64,000 nt of DNA from Bathynomus jamesi (taxonomy: Eukaryota; Arthropoda; Malacostraca; Isopoda; Cirolanidae), in the NCBI GenBank assembly GCA_023014485.1, contig JAJOZX010012024.1:49153-113152 (forward strand). The letters are read 5' to 3'. Shown in pieces: positions 10,927-22,300 of this stretch (its first letter is position 1; the number at the start of each line of letters is the position of its first letter). The notes under the pieces are model-generated. The model was not told the origin of the DNA and did not search any database. It saw only the letters and a list, made by a program, of their open reading frames with translations. A program made the position numbers and the translations under genes.

Positions 10927-11792
10927 TCACGTGGTCTGGGTACGCACTCTTTGTCGTGCATAAATAGTTTCATGTTCCGTGTCACTGGGTTTTCTTTGTT
11001 CCCAGAATGATCTTTTCATCACAAATACACCGAGGATAATAGCACACACAATAATGATACTAACGGCAGATGTTGAGAAAATGGTTACCGGTTGTAGTAT
11101 TTGTAAGAGGTTGTTTTGGTTATCATCCGAAATTTTAAACCGGCTCAATTGATCATTCCATTCAGGGGCATGCAGTTCGGGTAGGATGGTTACAGGTTTT
11201 ATGGAGAGATTTAAGATCTCTATGACGGGTTTAAATTTAATTTGCGACGGAAATGGGTATGAGTTATTAAGGGTAACCTTATACGGGTTGTATATTTGGA
11301 GGGCTTTTGAACGCAAGGAGCAACCAATTGGTAGCCGAATAATCATAGGGATTGTAATGAGGGAATAATTTGATGGACACTCGAGGGTAGTGGCAGTCCT
11401 GTTCGCGAAGGAAACCCCAGATGTCTGGTCCAATTCGTAGTTGGATGGTTTTAGGGGAATGAATTTTTTTAAATGAACATACGGGGCATGCCGTCACGAA
11501 TTAAATCGACAAAGCAAGACCTAGTAGTGGAAGAATAACTGGTTTGAGTGGAGGGCAGATGAGTTGTTTATTTGGTTGCGGGAATCGCAATGCCGGACGT
11601 CGCTATCTGACATCATAGAATAAGCTGATAGATCTTTGGTGAGGAAAAGGTAAGGTGGTACGGTGGGTAAATACAATCGATAGACATTAGAGTTATTTTG
11701 GTAGGGTGTTGGGAAAGGGTGAAATCTATATACGTCATAAGTGAGGAAATCGAAAATGGTATAATTATGAGGTATGTGTAGGGGCGTGGTCC
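10927..11792 (-). pseudogene. Envelope-like protein of gypsy-1 (C-terminal part)
   Basis: Minus-strand frames between the hAT-like insertion and the 3' LTR encode an env-like product. The first part (11792 to about 11525) is an open frame with several Asn-glycosylation-type motifs (for example NNSN), ending at a stop near 11521. It then continues in another frame (11497-11279) and a third (11433-10927). Near the C-terminus is a single hydrophobic span (SAVSIIIVCAIILGVFVM) followed by a basic tail MKRSF, as expected for a class I-type membrane anchor. A receptor or fusion peptide cannot be identified, and the length is short for an errantivirus envelope. The N-terminal part is separated by the element at 11801-15289. 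Function in cell-to-cell spread is inferred from context only. Confidence 0.6.
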
Positions 11793-11917
11793 ATGTACAG
11801 TAGGGTGGAGCGAAAAATACCTTTTTTCTAGTATGAAGTTCTAATAGTGATTAAAAGTTGCATTTAGTAGAAGAAATATGCCGCCAAAATATGAGTTCAT
11901 TTGTTTAAAAGTTTCAG

Positions 11918-12132
11918 CTGCCACCAGGGGCTAAAGTTAACACAATTTTGTGTAAAAAGGAAAAAATGCTTCTATTTTAGGTTTGTCAAACTATTATAAA
12001 ATTTTATCTTAGAATTATCTAATAGTTTGATTAAGATTCTTAAATGATAGGAATTCGTTTTGTGAAAATGCCTTTTCATATGCTTAATATCTTCAGCTGC
12101 CACAAGAGAGCTGAATTTAACACAATTTAGAG
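11918..12132. promoter_or_regulatory. Duplicated subterminal motif of copy B, left arm
   Basis: The block CAGCTGCCACCAGGGGCT followed by TTAACACAATTT (from about 11920) recurs as CAGCTGCCACAAGAGAGCT and TTAACACAATTT (from about 12098). The right arm holds both in inverted orientation (about 14970-15000 and 15145-15175). Repeated subterminal motifs in hAT elements usually bind transposase. That role here is inferred. Confidence 0.5.
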
Positions 12133-12532
12133 TAACTGAGTCATGTTGAGACTACACTGAATGTTGTGGGGGAGGGTTGTGGGGGAGGGTTTTGGTGTGA
12201 AGGAATTTCTTTCTGTGAGTCATTAGAACAGTGTGTTAACACTTGTCTTCTTAGGTAGTAGGCCTAGTCGCTCAGTTGAACGGAGAGTTTTTTAATATGA
12301 TCGGAATATTATAAAACTTTATTTTAAAGTGATTTATATAGAGATAATATTGATTTTATTATAAAATGCTTGTTATAATGTATTATATAATTTTAGTTTA
12401 TTAATATAATATATTATATATTTATATAATAAGTTATATTATATATACTTGTAAAATATATTATATATATTAATTATATAATGTTTTGATGTTACAGGAT
12501 ATTTTGTGATTGTGAATTTTTCTTAAAATATT

Positions 12533-14783
12533 ATGGCATCAAATACTAAATATAAACATTTCACTAGAGAACATAACTTATGAAGTGTGCCATATTTGAA
12601 GTACCTTGTGAGATGAGTGATATGCAACTACCAACTTATAACTGCATTATGAAAGATTACCTGTTCACAAACATTTAGTGAAGGAGCAGATGAATAACAA
12701 GGAGCCTTCATTTTCTGAAATAGCAGAGGCATTTTCAAAAAGGTAGAAAATATTTGGAAGAAGGCCTCTTTGCCAATAGTTTCACATACACGCGTTTTAC
12801 AGATGATGCGAGTGTACCATGATAAATACAGGTCCTTATTAAAGCCATACAAGTCACGCAAGGATCAGCCTAAGTACAAAAATCAGCTTGAAAAATTTGA
12901 AAACTCTTCAAAATGCACTTTGTTTGACATCTGCACCTGCAAATGTAAGGAGTTTAGGAGATGCTCATGTGAAAAGAGTAAGAAAGTCCCTCCAAAAGAG
13001 CAGGATTTTTTAAATGACCAACGAACACGCAGAATAATGGTGATAGGAAGCATTGACATAGCACACACAAGACGATTACAAGCAAGAGAACATCGAAAGG
13101 AAATGGAAAAAGCATGTCTGGAATCCTCACAAACAACTAGTGCTGCTATAACCAATACGTCCAACTTACAAATCGAAACAGAGACAAGTGAACTTCAACA
13201 ACTAGAAGAGATATCTGAAGATAATGAGGAAGATACAACCTCGACTCAATATGTAATATCAGAACAACAGATGCGTGAGCCACTGCCTTCATTAGCAATT
13301 ACTTGTGATAGATTTAAAATGTCGGACAGAGCTGGGGCTGCTATTGCTTCTGCAGTATTGGCAGATCTTAAAATTGTTACTCCCGAAGACAAAGGGAATA
13401 TTATAGACAGAAGTAAGCTAAGACATGAAAGACAAAAACAGAGAAAGGAACTACAACAGATAGGAGAGCCAAAACCATGCGGGATTATACTTTGATGGCA
13501 GAAAGGATAAAACAATGATTCAAGTCCAGGAGAGTGATGGCTCTAACCACCAAAGAACCAAACGCGAAGAGCATATCAGCATAATATCTGAACCACACAC
13601 TCTGTACTTTGCACATGTGACACCTTCCAGTGGCAAAGCTAAATACATTTGCACAGTGCTAGTGAATTGCTTGAAAGAAAGGAATGTTGATATAGGGAAC
13701 ATCGTTGCAGTTGGCTGTGATTCGACAGTGGTTAACACTGGTAGTATTGGAGGCACAATAAGATTACTGGAAGAAGCCTTTAATAAGCCATTGCAATGGC
13801 TGATATGCCTTTTACACCTTAATGAACTTCCATTGCGCCATCTGTTTCATCACTTGGATGGTACCACTACTGGACCAAGAGCATTTTCAGGAGAAATTGG
13901 CCGAGCACTTTCAGACTGTGAAAAGCTTCCCATAGTTAACTTCAAACCCATTGAAATTCAAGAGGACATGTGTGAAGTTGATGTAGATGACATAAGTACT
14001 GACCAGAAATACCTTCTTGAAATTCACAAGGCTATATCAAGTGGAACATTCTCAAAGAGTCTTAGTCATAAGAGTCCAGGCAATATATTACATTCAAGGT
14101 GGCTCAAAACAGCAAACAGGACTCTGCGGTTATATGCAAGCACAGAGAATCCTTCAGGCAATTTACAAGAATTAGCTACTTTCATTGTTGGGGTATACGC
14201 ACCAATGTGGTTTCAGATAAAGCGTAAACCATTATGCCAATATGGTGCTAAACATATGTGGCATATGATTGCAAGAAGCCGGTATCTCCGTGAAGAGCTT
14301 AGGAGAGTACATGACTCAGTCATTCAGCGAAATGCATATTACGCAAATCAAGAAAACATTCTCATTGCAATGATAGCTGATGAAAGGGAGCATGTGCGTC
14401 AGTTGGGATTTAGGCGTATCATAAAAGCAAGGGCATGCATTCAAGAAACAGATGTTATCAGGTATTTTAAGGTGCCAGAAATAAATTTTTATGCCAAAGA
14501 CTATACAGATCTCATTATGTGGCAAGATTTTCAGATAGCAGAACCACCGATAACCAAAGGAGTTTCTCTTGATGATATTGAATCATGCATCAAACATGGT
14601 ACTACTCTTCATTCAGAATTATTTCAGTTTCCATGTCATACACAAGCCGTAGAGAGATGCGTCAAGCTCGTTACAGATGCTGCTGGATCAGTCTGCGGAC
14701 CTACAAACAGAGATGGTTGGATTCGTGCTACATTAGATTCAAGGAAAAAACAGCCAAAATTTGACACAAAAGCAAATTACTAA
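12533..14783 (+). pseudogene. hAT-like transposase, copy B, one or two frameshifts
   Basis: A possible start ATG at 12533 is followed by an early stop, then the frame is recovered near 12600 (QLPTYNCIMKDY). The main N-terminal frame (to 13495) has PPKEQDFLNDQRTRR, matching DFLNDQRT of copy A, and an acidic linker. A 1-nt shift near 13480 moves to the frame of YFDGRKDKTM (first Asp) and then 13515-14783. That frame carries VGCDSTVVNTG (second Asp), LLHLNELPLRHLFHHLDG, GPRAFSGEIG, PGNILHSRWLKTANR and the C-terminal HTQAVERCVKLVTDAAGSVC with the likely catalytic Glu. The stop is at 14783. This is the best preserved core of the three copies. It would cut and paste the element, acting in the nucleus. 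Confidence 0.78.
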
Positions 14784-15360
14784 ATAGTCTTCAGCAAGAA
14801 CCCTTTCTAGAGGGAGGTTGGTTGGGGAAAGGCTGGTAACTCCGCTAAGGCATGAAATAACGTTTCTTAACTGTCTCAAGCCAGTATAAAGGAGGAGAGA
14901 CATCCTAATTTATTACTGTTCCCTTTTTCAAGTAAATACAGAATCATACTTAATTGTCATTTTTAAGTTAACTTCAGCCCTCTTGTGGCAGCTGAAGATA
15001 TTAAGCATATGAAAAGGCATTTTTACAAAACGAATTCTTATCATTTACGAATCTTAATCAAACTATTAGATAATTCTAAGATAAAATTTTATAATAGTTT
15101 GATAAACCCAAATAGAAGCATTTTTTTCCTTTTTACCCAAAATTGTGTTAACGTTAGCCCCCTGGTGGCAGCTGAAAATATTAAACAAATGAACTCATAT
15201 TTTGGCAGGTATATATCGTCCACTAAATGCAACTTTTAATCACTATTAGAACTTCACACTAGAAAAAAAGTATTTTTCGCTCCACCCTAATTTACAGTCC
15301 AGGTGTATTCTAGAAATTGAGGGTAATTAGTGTGGTTGAGTGGGAATATGGGTGATAATT

Positions 15361-16742
15361 TTATTCATTTCTACGCCTTAAGTTATATGGAGCTGGGGGT
15401 AGTGTGGATACTTGTGTGGATACTTGTGTTTGTGGGCGAAGGGGTCGGCCTCGTTTTGGTGGTAATGGGGGTCGACCGTTGAGCTCGGATTCTGAACGGG
15501 TTCGTTTCTTATGTGAAGGTTCTAGTTCACGTGGGTGATGCATTTGCGGGCGGTATGTCGGGTCCGTGCGTCGATCATCAATCGGCGAGGGTGGTGACAG
15601 AGGAGATGGTGGAGTTCCACTGAGTGATTCTCTCGAAGGGGTTTCTCCAGGGTCTGGGTCCGATGGGACGCTTGGCTCTGGGGCCTCCTCTTGTTCAGAG
15701 ATTGCCTCGAGTAATGGTGGTATTACGAGGTACCAATCTTCGTCATGGGTAGCGGTTCCCGCGGTGACTACTTCAGTTTTTTTATCCCTGCCCGATTTGT
15801 TAATATCTTGACCTTTTGAAGGATAGGCGGCTCGAACGCCTGGCAGCTGTTTTTTGGGAAGGTGTTGCTCGGAAGCTATCTTCAAATTGTCAGCGTGAAT
15901 GATCTTTAGTTTGGAATGATCCCGGAGGTCGAGGATTTCATAACGATTTTTTCCGAGGTCTTTCATAATCCTATATGGGCCATCCCATTTTGGGTATAAT
16001 TTGCATGAGCCCCTGGCGGTTTCACGCTCTTCAGATAACATCGCATACCAACGATTATAGTCCGTTGACGGGGATGACGCCTATGTTGCTCTTGCTCCAT
16101 CTGTTGGTTTCGTTGGTCGAGGGCATAGCGGATTATGTCAAAAATCTTGAAAGATCGTTCAGCTAGTTGCTGATTTGCTTCTGCCATTTCGGAAGATGTT
16201 AGGACTGCCGGGTCGGTTTGGTCGGGCAAATCAAAAGGTAGACGCTTGTCGTAGTGATATAGAACGAAATGAGGGGTGTCCCCGATGGACACATTATAGC
16301 CATTGTTGATGGCTGTTTGTACCATGGGAAGGGAATCATCCCATGTACGGGAGGATGCATCGACAACGTGGCGCAGGGCTTCCAAGATCTTTCGATTGTG
16401 CCTTTCCACTAAGCCGTTTGCCTGCGGGTGGTATGCCACAATGTGTGTATTTTTAATTCTACACATGTTACAAAGTGACTCGAACAGTTTGGAAGTGAAA
16501 CTACGGGCGTTATCCGAGATTAGGATGGAAGGAGTGGTATGGTTTTGGATGACGCGTTCCACTAGGGCTCTTGCCACAGTTTCCGAGGTCTGATCTGGAA
16601 TGGCGGCTACTTCGCTGTAACGCGAGAAGTGGTCCGTAAACACAATGATGTACTGATTTCCCTTTGATGTTTTGGGAAATGGTCCCAGTATATCCATTCC
16701 AGTTCTTTGCCAGGGCCTCTGGCATACTGGATATTTATGCAT
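15361..16742 (-). pseudogene. gypsy-1 integrase, catalytic core and C-terminal domain
   Basis: Core motifs on the minus strand are GMDILGPFPKTSKGNQYIIV (first Asp), LISDNARSF (second Asp) and ANGLVERHNRKILEA (Glu), giving the D,D-35-E triad. After a frame change near 16000 the C-terminal part has the GPY-type motif YPKWDGPYRIMKDLGKNRYE, a DNA-binding SH3-like fold, then a Pro/Ser-rich tail with basic patches to the stop at 15361. The neighbouring HHCC zinc-binding part lies at 16819-17238. The protein would insert the reverse-transcribed copy into chromosomal DNA. Confidence 0.85.
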
Positions 16743-17238
16743 TGGAGCGTGGATGGTACGTTGCCCTTATGCTTTAAACACGACGGACATTCGGCGATGT
16801 ATTCATGTACCGTTCTGTTCATCTCGGGAAAATGGTATCGCTCCAAAAGACTTTGATGGTGCGATCCGGCCCCATGTGTCCATAAAAAGGTGAGTCGTGA
16901 CAAAGTCCAATGGCTATATCAACGAGATCCTTTGGTATCTCCACGAGGTCGTTTCCATCTTCGTTCCTGAAATGTACGAGCCCATCTTTGAGGTTGTACT
17001 GTTCTTTTACCTTCGATGGTTCCTTTTGTTCCAGGCGCGCCCGAAGGTTCTGGGTGTGTTGGTCCTGTTGTTGGGAGTATTGCAGACACTCGTAGTCGAA
17101 CACAGGGAGAAGTCCTATTTTATTCACTCGGGTGTCGGGCTTGAGTCTCGACAATCCGTCTGGAATAACTTGCAGTTTTCCCGGTTTGTATACGATTTTC
17201 GCTGCAAAATCCTGAATCAACAGAGCCCATCTACTCAA
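16743..17238 (-). pseudogene. gypsy-1 RNase H end and integrase zinc-binding domain
   Basis: The frame starts with the RNase H tail RWALLIQDFAAKIVYKPGKL and the GLSRL connection motif. The integrase N-terminus follows: LCHDSPFYGHMGPDRTIK supplies the His pair, and AECPSCLKHKG, in a second frame (16903-16607), supplies the Cys pair. Frameshifts occur near 16820-16900 and 16740. Confidence 0.8.
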
Positions 17239-18130
17239 TCGTCCTTCAAGTAGCTTGTCCTTGAAGAGGTACGTGAGTGGCTTATGATCAGTCTTGATGG
17301 TTACATCGTAGCCATAGACGATTTCGGAATTTTTTCAAAGCCCAATATACCGCTAGGGCCTCTCGGTCCGTAGTGGAATAATTCCGTTGAGGTGCAGAGA
17401 GAAGTTGACTGGCATAAGCAATGGGTAATTCCACACCGTCTACGTCCTGTAACAGGACGGCTCCTAGTCCATAGGAGGAAGCATCTGTGGCTATGATGAA
17501 GGGTCTTGTATAATCAGGATATTGTAAAATGGGATGACAGGTTAGTTTATTAATTAAAGTTTCAAAGGCATGTTGGTGATCGGATTCCCAGTTAAATTTC
17601 GAATTTTTCTGGAACAAATTAGTAATGGTTTAGCAATATTCGAAAATTGGGGGATAAAGTTCCGATAGAATCCGACAAAACCAATAAATGCACGGGCGTC
17701 GTCGATGGTCTTGGGTACAGGGTACCTTTCCAGGGCTTCGAGTTTGGCTGGATCAGGTTTAATTCCTGTGGACGAGAGTAGGAATCCTAGGTATACCAGG
17801 GATTCTTGTAAAAAATTGCACTTTGCAAGCTTCAGTTTAAGGTGCTTTTCTCAAATGTAATAGCGCATTATGAAGGCGTTGAAAGTGTGTTTTTATGTCC
17901 GAACTATAGACGATAATATCGTCAAGATACACGAGAGCTTCGACACCTAATAGGTCGGAAAGGACTATATTCATCAACCTAGAGAAATTAGCAGGCCCAT
18001 TTCGGACTCCGAAAGGTAAAACCTGGAATTCGTAATGGCCTCGGTTAGTGGAGAAAGCAGTCACTGCCCGAGATTCGGGACTGACCTCCATTTGCCAATA
18101 ACCTGATGCTAAATCGAGGGATGAAAAAAA
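17239..18130 (-). pseudogene. gypsy-1 reverse transcriptase palm/thumb and RNase H
   Basis: Frames on the minus strand show SSLDLASGYWQMEV, LPFGVRNGPANFSRLMN and the catalytic LVYLDDIIVYS (YLDD near 17915-17926). Then come the thumb-linker VGFYRNFIPQFS and RNase H with ATDASSYGLGAVLLQ and STTDREALAVYWALKKF. Breaks occur near 18127 (one extra base in a T run), 17840, 17630 and 17290. The polyprotein would copy the genomic RNA into DNA in cytoplasmic particles. Confidence 0.85.
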
Positions 18131-19570
18131 GTTCGCTTTCCTACGTTCAGAATTGTTTCCTGCATGTTTGGAATCGGGAAACGGTCTGGGATGGTAATGT
18201 TATTCAGGCGTCTAAAATCTATACAAGGGCGAGATGTTCCGTCCTTTTTGGAGACGAGAATCATAGGAGCGGACCAGGGACTAGCTGAAGGCTGAATGAC
18301 ATCCTGCTCCAACATGTCCTTGATGTGTTCCTCAATAGTGACTAACTGAGAATGTGGAACCCGATAGGGAGGAATGAAAATGGGTTTGGAATTGGGTTCC
18401 AACTTGATTTCAAAAGGGACCAAATTAGTTCGGCCCAGAGGATCTCCGGTTAGGGCAATCACATCTTTATTTCTTATCAGGAAATCGAGAAGTGATTCCA
18501 TTAGTTTGGGATCCTGTAAAGCTGGTGACTCCTGAAGGGAGTGCTTCAGACATTTCTTATATTCTTCTTTTAATATTGAAGGCTTTAATTCTAAGGAACT
18601 GGAAACACGATTTATCGTACTGATGGGGAAATCTGAATCTATTTCTACTGTGGAAACAGTTCCTATTTTCTGATTTGAAGTTAATTCTATAGATCTTTCT
18701 CCTTTGTTTAAACAAACAACAGGGATAGCTGAATTCTGACTCTGACTAAGGACTTGGGCAATAAGAACATCTCTTTTGAAATTACTTTTCTCTGTAATCA
18801 GAGTACGCTCTGACTCTAATAATTTTCCTTGACTGTTAACTACTTTTGCTAGGAAACAAATCTTCTCATAAGGTGCTACTGTTATATGCTCGGTAGGGCA
18901 TATGAAAAATTGTGAATCTGATTCTGGTTCGGCGACTAAAATTTGCCTTATTGGCTGAACTGAAGCTGGCTGACTGGAAACTGGCTGACTGGAAACTGGC
19001 TGACTGGAAACTGGCTGACTGGAAACTGGCTGACTGGAAACTGGCTGACTGGAAACTGGCTGACTGGAAACTGGCTGACTGGAAACTGGCTGACTGGAAA
19101 CTGGCTGACTGGAAACTGGCTGACTGGAAACTGGCTGACTGGAAACTGGCTGACTGGAAACTGGCTGACTGGAAACTGACTGACTGGAAACTGGCTGACT
19201 GGAAACTGGCTGACTGGAAACTGGCTGACTGGAAACTGGCTGACTGGAAACTGGCTGACTGGAAACTGGCTGACTGGAAACTGACTGACTGGAAACTGGC
19301 TGACTGGAAACTGGCTGACTGGAAACTGGCTGACTGGAAACTGGCTGACTGGAAACTGGCTGACTGGAAACTGGCTGACTGGAAACTGGCTGACTGGAAA
19401 CTGGCTGACTGGAAACTGACTGTCTGGAAACTGGCTGTCTGGAAACTGGCTGTCTGGAAACTGCCTGGGTTGATCCAACTGGATTCAACAACTGGAACTG
19501 ATTACCCTGGGGTCTGATTTCTGGAGCGGTTGTCCCTCTGGATGCAACCGGCCTATTTCTTCGGAAATCT
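18131..19570 (-). pseudogene. gypsy-1 pol linker with pentapeptide array and RT N-terminus
   Basis: A long open minus-strand frame contains an N-terminal array of SSQPV-type pentapeptides (19470 to about 18960). It then carries a unique linker and the start of reverse transcriptase: YRVPHSQLVTIEEHIKDML, VIQPSASPWSAPMILVSKKD, CIDFRRLNNITIPDRFPIP. The frame breaks at about 18127. A further frameshift near 19570 separates it from the protease frame. In ordinary gypsy elements the protease-RT linker is short and unique, so the repeat array is an oddity of this copy or lineage. Confidence 0.8.
18960..19470 (-). repeat. 15-bp in-frame minisatellite inside pol (about 34 copies)
   Basis: The plus-strand unit is GGCTGACTGGAAACT (15 bp) repeated head to tail with very few variants: GACTGACTGGAAACT at three places, and GGCTGTCTGGAAACT in the rightmost copies. 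On the minus strand it codes for SSQPV, with RQPVS in the terminal variant. No unit breaks the frame. The near-identity of units points to recent expansion. Confidence 0.95.
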
Positions 19571-20110
19571 GAACTGAGCTAAGTCTATTAGCATTAAGTT
19601 GTCTGTCATCCTCGCGGAGATGGTGTGTCCTATTTCGACACTTTACTAACTTTCCGGCTGGGTAAATCTCCCATTGATTCCGGTTAAAAAAATCCATCCC
19701 TAGTAGGATGTCTGTCTGAAAGGTGGCGACTGTGTCCACTATACAACATTTCGCGGGGTATACCGCGTTTCCAATTTCTAAATATAACTCAATTTCTCCA
19801 TATGTGGGTATGGGTGTGCCCGTAACTCCTCTAAGTTGGCAGGATGGTGCCTTAAGTTCATATTTATAATTGGTACTCTCTAGTAATTCATCTACGCATT
19901 GTTTCTTAATTAACGTTGCGTGTGCTCCTGTATCTAGGAGAGCAGTTAAATCTTGGTTATCCGTACTACAATTTATTATTAAATCTAAGAGGTCCGCACC
20001 TATTATCCTGATGGGGAGTTTGTGTGCGTATCTGGGCTTACTACTGTAATTTAGGAGGGAGGAGGTTGAACTGCTGCCTCCAATGTAGGGTCTAAAAAAG
20101 GGATCACATG
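19571..20110 (-). pseudogene. gypsy-1 aspartic protease (retropepsin)
   Basis: On the minus strand the frame reads LTALLDTGAHATLIKKQ, the DTG active site (about 19920-19960). Further on come a flap-like region RGVTGTPIPTYGEIEL and TDILLGMDFFNRNQWEIYP, the conserved hydrophobic-Gly segment. Length and order fit a retroviral-type protease that cuts the Gag-Pol polyprotein as a dimer. The C-terminal frame stops near 19485 after a frameshift at about 19570. Confidence 0.85.
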
Positions 20111-20224
20111 GTCTTCTATGGGAGGACCTGGATCATATTCTACGGGGATATTACGCTGAAGGGTGTTCTTGAAAACTGTTCTCTGGGGAAAATGATTCCT
20201 CCCCGGGTACTTCTACGTACCGAA

Positions 20225-21430
20225 CTAGTTGACCTTGCTGGTTGTATTGGGGTTTATACATGGGGTAAGAGTGTGGTGACCCTGTGGTCGTGATTTATTG
20301 GGTTGGTAGTTCGACTGAGGCTGGGAATGGACTGGTTTCTGGGGATTGGTTGACTTTTGGGATACGTTTTGGGGATGTGGTTGGTTTGGTTTCTGAAAGT
20401 GGGGTCTATACCCTGCAGGGGCTTTATCAGCACACTTTTGGCGATCGCCACGGCGATGACCATGTTCGTGACAGTGGGAGCAATACGAGGGGTAATTACA
20501 TTGACTTATCATATGCCCGAAACTATCACAGTTAAAACACTGTGGAGGAGGGCGTGTATTCTGGGTTTGGGGGGCTTGTTTCTGGGGTGTTCCCTGTATT
20601 TGCCTTGGTTTATATTGTTGTTGTTGTTGCTGTTGGTATTGGTGTTGTGGCTGCTACTGAATATACTGTACAGGGGTTTCTCTACCCTTTCGGTAGGTTT
20701 GGTTTGCTAAATCGGGGTGATGTTCCCATGTTTTGTTTATGGCTACACTGACAGGTTTGTCAACATTTAAAAACTGAAACTTTTTTTTAGGCGCTCCGGG
20801 TAAGCTTTGGTAAATGGTTGTGGCTACTATTAGATTTCTTTGTTTCGAAGTAAAAGTTATGCCACATGCATTTTCTGTGGCCCGGAGGGCTTCTCCTACA
20901 AGTTTGTGTGTACGGTAATAAAATTGTTTAAATCCTCGTGTTCCTCTTTCTTCCATTTAACTTGGAAGACTGCTTCTAATGTGGCTAAGGGTTGTGCAAG
21001 GGTTATTTCTTTAAAAAAATTCTAATAGGTTTTGTTTAAAATCGTCCCATGTTATAGCTTCGCTAATTGATGGGACGTAAGTGACTGTGTCATGGGCATT
21101 TCCCTCTTTAGGGTCAATAAATCTTTTTGCTTCTCTGATTTTTATATCATCATCGGTAATATTCTCGCGTAAGAAATGTTGCTCTAAAGACTCAACCCAA
21201 GGTCTTATGTGCGGTTCAACAAAACGATTATCTATGGTCCCCTTAAAAATTAAAACAGTATGAGGAAGATTTACTAATCTGCCTAAGTTAATATATGCTG
21301 GGGTGGGGGTTTGAGACTGAGACATACTGACTTGTGTGTTTGGAAATATGTTTGAAGGGCGCGGGGTAGGTGGAAAAATGGGTGTAGGTAATTCTTCGAT
21401 GTCAGAAAGCGCACCGTCTGAATCGCTCAT
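20225..21430 (-). pseudogene. gypsy-1 Gag
   Basis: An ATG at 21430 opens an acidic, Pro-rich N-terminus (SDSDGALSDIEELPTP). A capsid-like region follows (FKGTIDNRFVEPHIRPWVES, then EAITWDDFKQNLLEFF). The frame shifts at an A/T run near 21015 and continues to 20654 (FKQFYYRTHKLVGEAL). An in-frame TAG at about 20655 is followed by a Gln-rich stretch and two nucleocapsid knuckles: CFNCDSFGHMISQC (CX2CX4HX4C) and a longer variant CSHCHEHGHRRGDRQKC. Gag would form the particle and package RNA. Confidence 0.8.
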
Positions 21431-22042
21431 ATGTGAAGGTACTTATTAATGTTCTAATTAGGTCTGCTTGACCGATCTTAATTCATGGAATGATCACTTA
21501 AGGGGTTTTCCTAACTACACTATCTAAAAAAAATAATGCACAACAATTTGCCTAACTCGGGAAAATTTGAAAAGATTGCAAACAAAAATAAAAATGTAAA
21601 CAAAATTTCACTCAAATGTACGTGATGGTATGGTAATACTATGTTTGGTACATTAAATAAAATTATACTATACGAACTAGAATAGTAAAAATAACTGTGA
21701 AAATAACTGTGACAATACTGTTTTCAATAAAAGAGTGTATCACTGGTGTCTGTAGTGTTCACTGTGTTTTTTGTTAATTCTGGCTCAATACTAAATATTA
21801 ATTGTTAATAATAATGACTTTTCAAATGTTTAGAAATTATTTTAAAAAAGAGTTTTGTACTTAACAAGATTCCTATGGCGAAATCCTTTTGAGGTGTGTC
21901 CTGAAGACGTGTCTGGCTGGCCACTTGTTCCTAGATGAAAAGTAGGCGTGAAGAACTTGGAGTCGTAACGCACCAGTTCACGGGTGGATGTGACGAACTC
22001 GAAGTCGTGACACGCTGGTCAACTGGGTGTTGGTTCTGGTTC
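21431..22042 (-). other. gypsy-1 5' leader (noncoding)
   Basis: This is the untranslated leader between the 5' LTR side repeats and gag. It is AT-rich and holds no ORF I would trust. Confidence 0.55.
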
Positions 22043-22292
22043 CAGGGTCTGGAAGACTGGAAGAATCCTGGAGTCGTGAAGATCCTGGTTAAAGGGTCTG
22101 GAGGACTGGAAGAATCCTGGAGTTGTGGAGATCCTGGTTAAAGGGTCTGGAGGACTGGAAGAATCCTGGAGTCGTGGAGATCCTGGTTAAAGGGTCTGGA
22201 GGACTGGAAGAATCCTGGAGTCGTGGAGATCCTGGTTAAAGGGTCTGGAGGACTGGAAGAATCCTGGAGTCGTGGAGATCCTGGTTAAAGGG
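22043..22292 (-). repeat. 49-bp tandem repeat in the gypsy-1 leader
   Basis: About five copies of a 49-bp unit starting ggtctggaggactggaagaa and ending cctggttaaag. They lie directly beside the 5' LTR, where insulator or packaging repeats are found in some errantiviruses. A role is not shown. The junction with the LTR (TGGCAACC on the minus strand) may be the primer-binding site. Confidence 0.85.
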
Positions 22293-22300
22293 TTGCCAGT

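Larger units (their letters stand above)
11801..15289 (+). mobile_element. hAT-like DNA transposon, copy B, with 325-bp inverted repeats
   Basis: The left end TAGGGTGGAGCGAAAAATAC (11801) and right end GTATTTTTCGCTCCACCCTA (to 15289) are perfect reverse complements over 20 bp. The inverted similarity continues for about 325 bp (to about 12130 and from about 14960). The 8-bp flanks are ATGTACAG and ATTTACAG (11793-11800 and 15290-15297), one mismatch apart, with T at position 2 and A at 7 as in the hAT consensus. The transposase reads on the plus strand. The element sits within the env region of gypsy-1, so it is younger than that insertion. Confidence 0.92.

Noticed and set aside
18960..19470. 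CRISPR-like array
   Set aside because: The units are contiguous without unique spacers, and the DNA is eukaryotic.
18912..19517. Plus-strand frame of LADWK repeats, and two other repetitive frames over the same place
   Set aside because: They are antisense or alternative frames of the 15-bp repeat that is coding on the minus strand within pol.
20655..20657. Programmed readthrough of the in-frame TAG in gypsy-1 Gag
   Set aside because: It is a single change from CAG in a Gln-rich stretch and the copy has other lesions; mutation is simpler.
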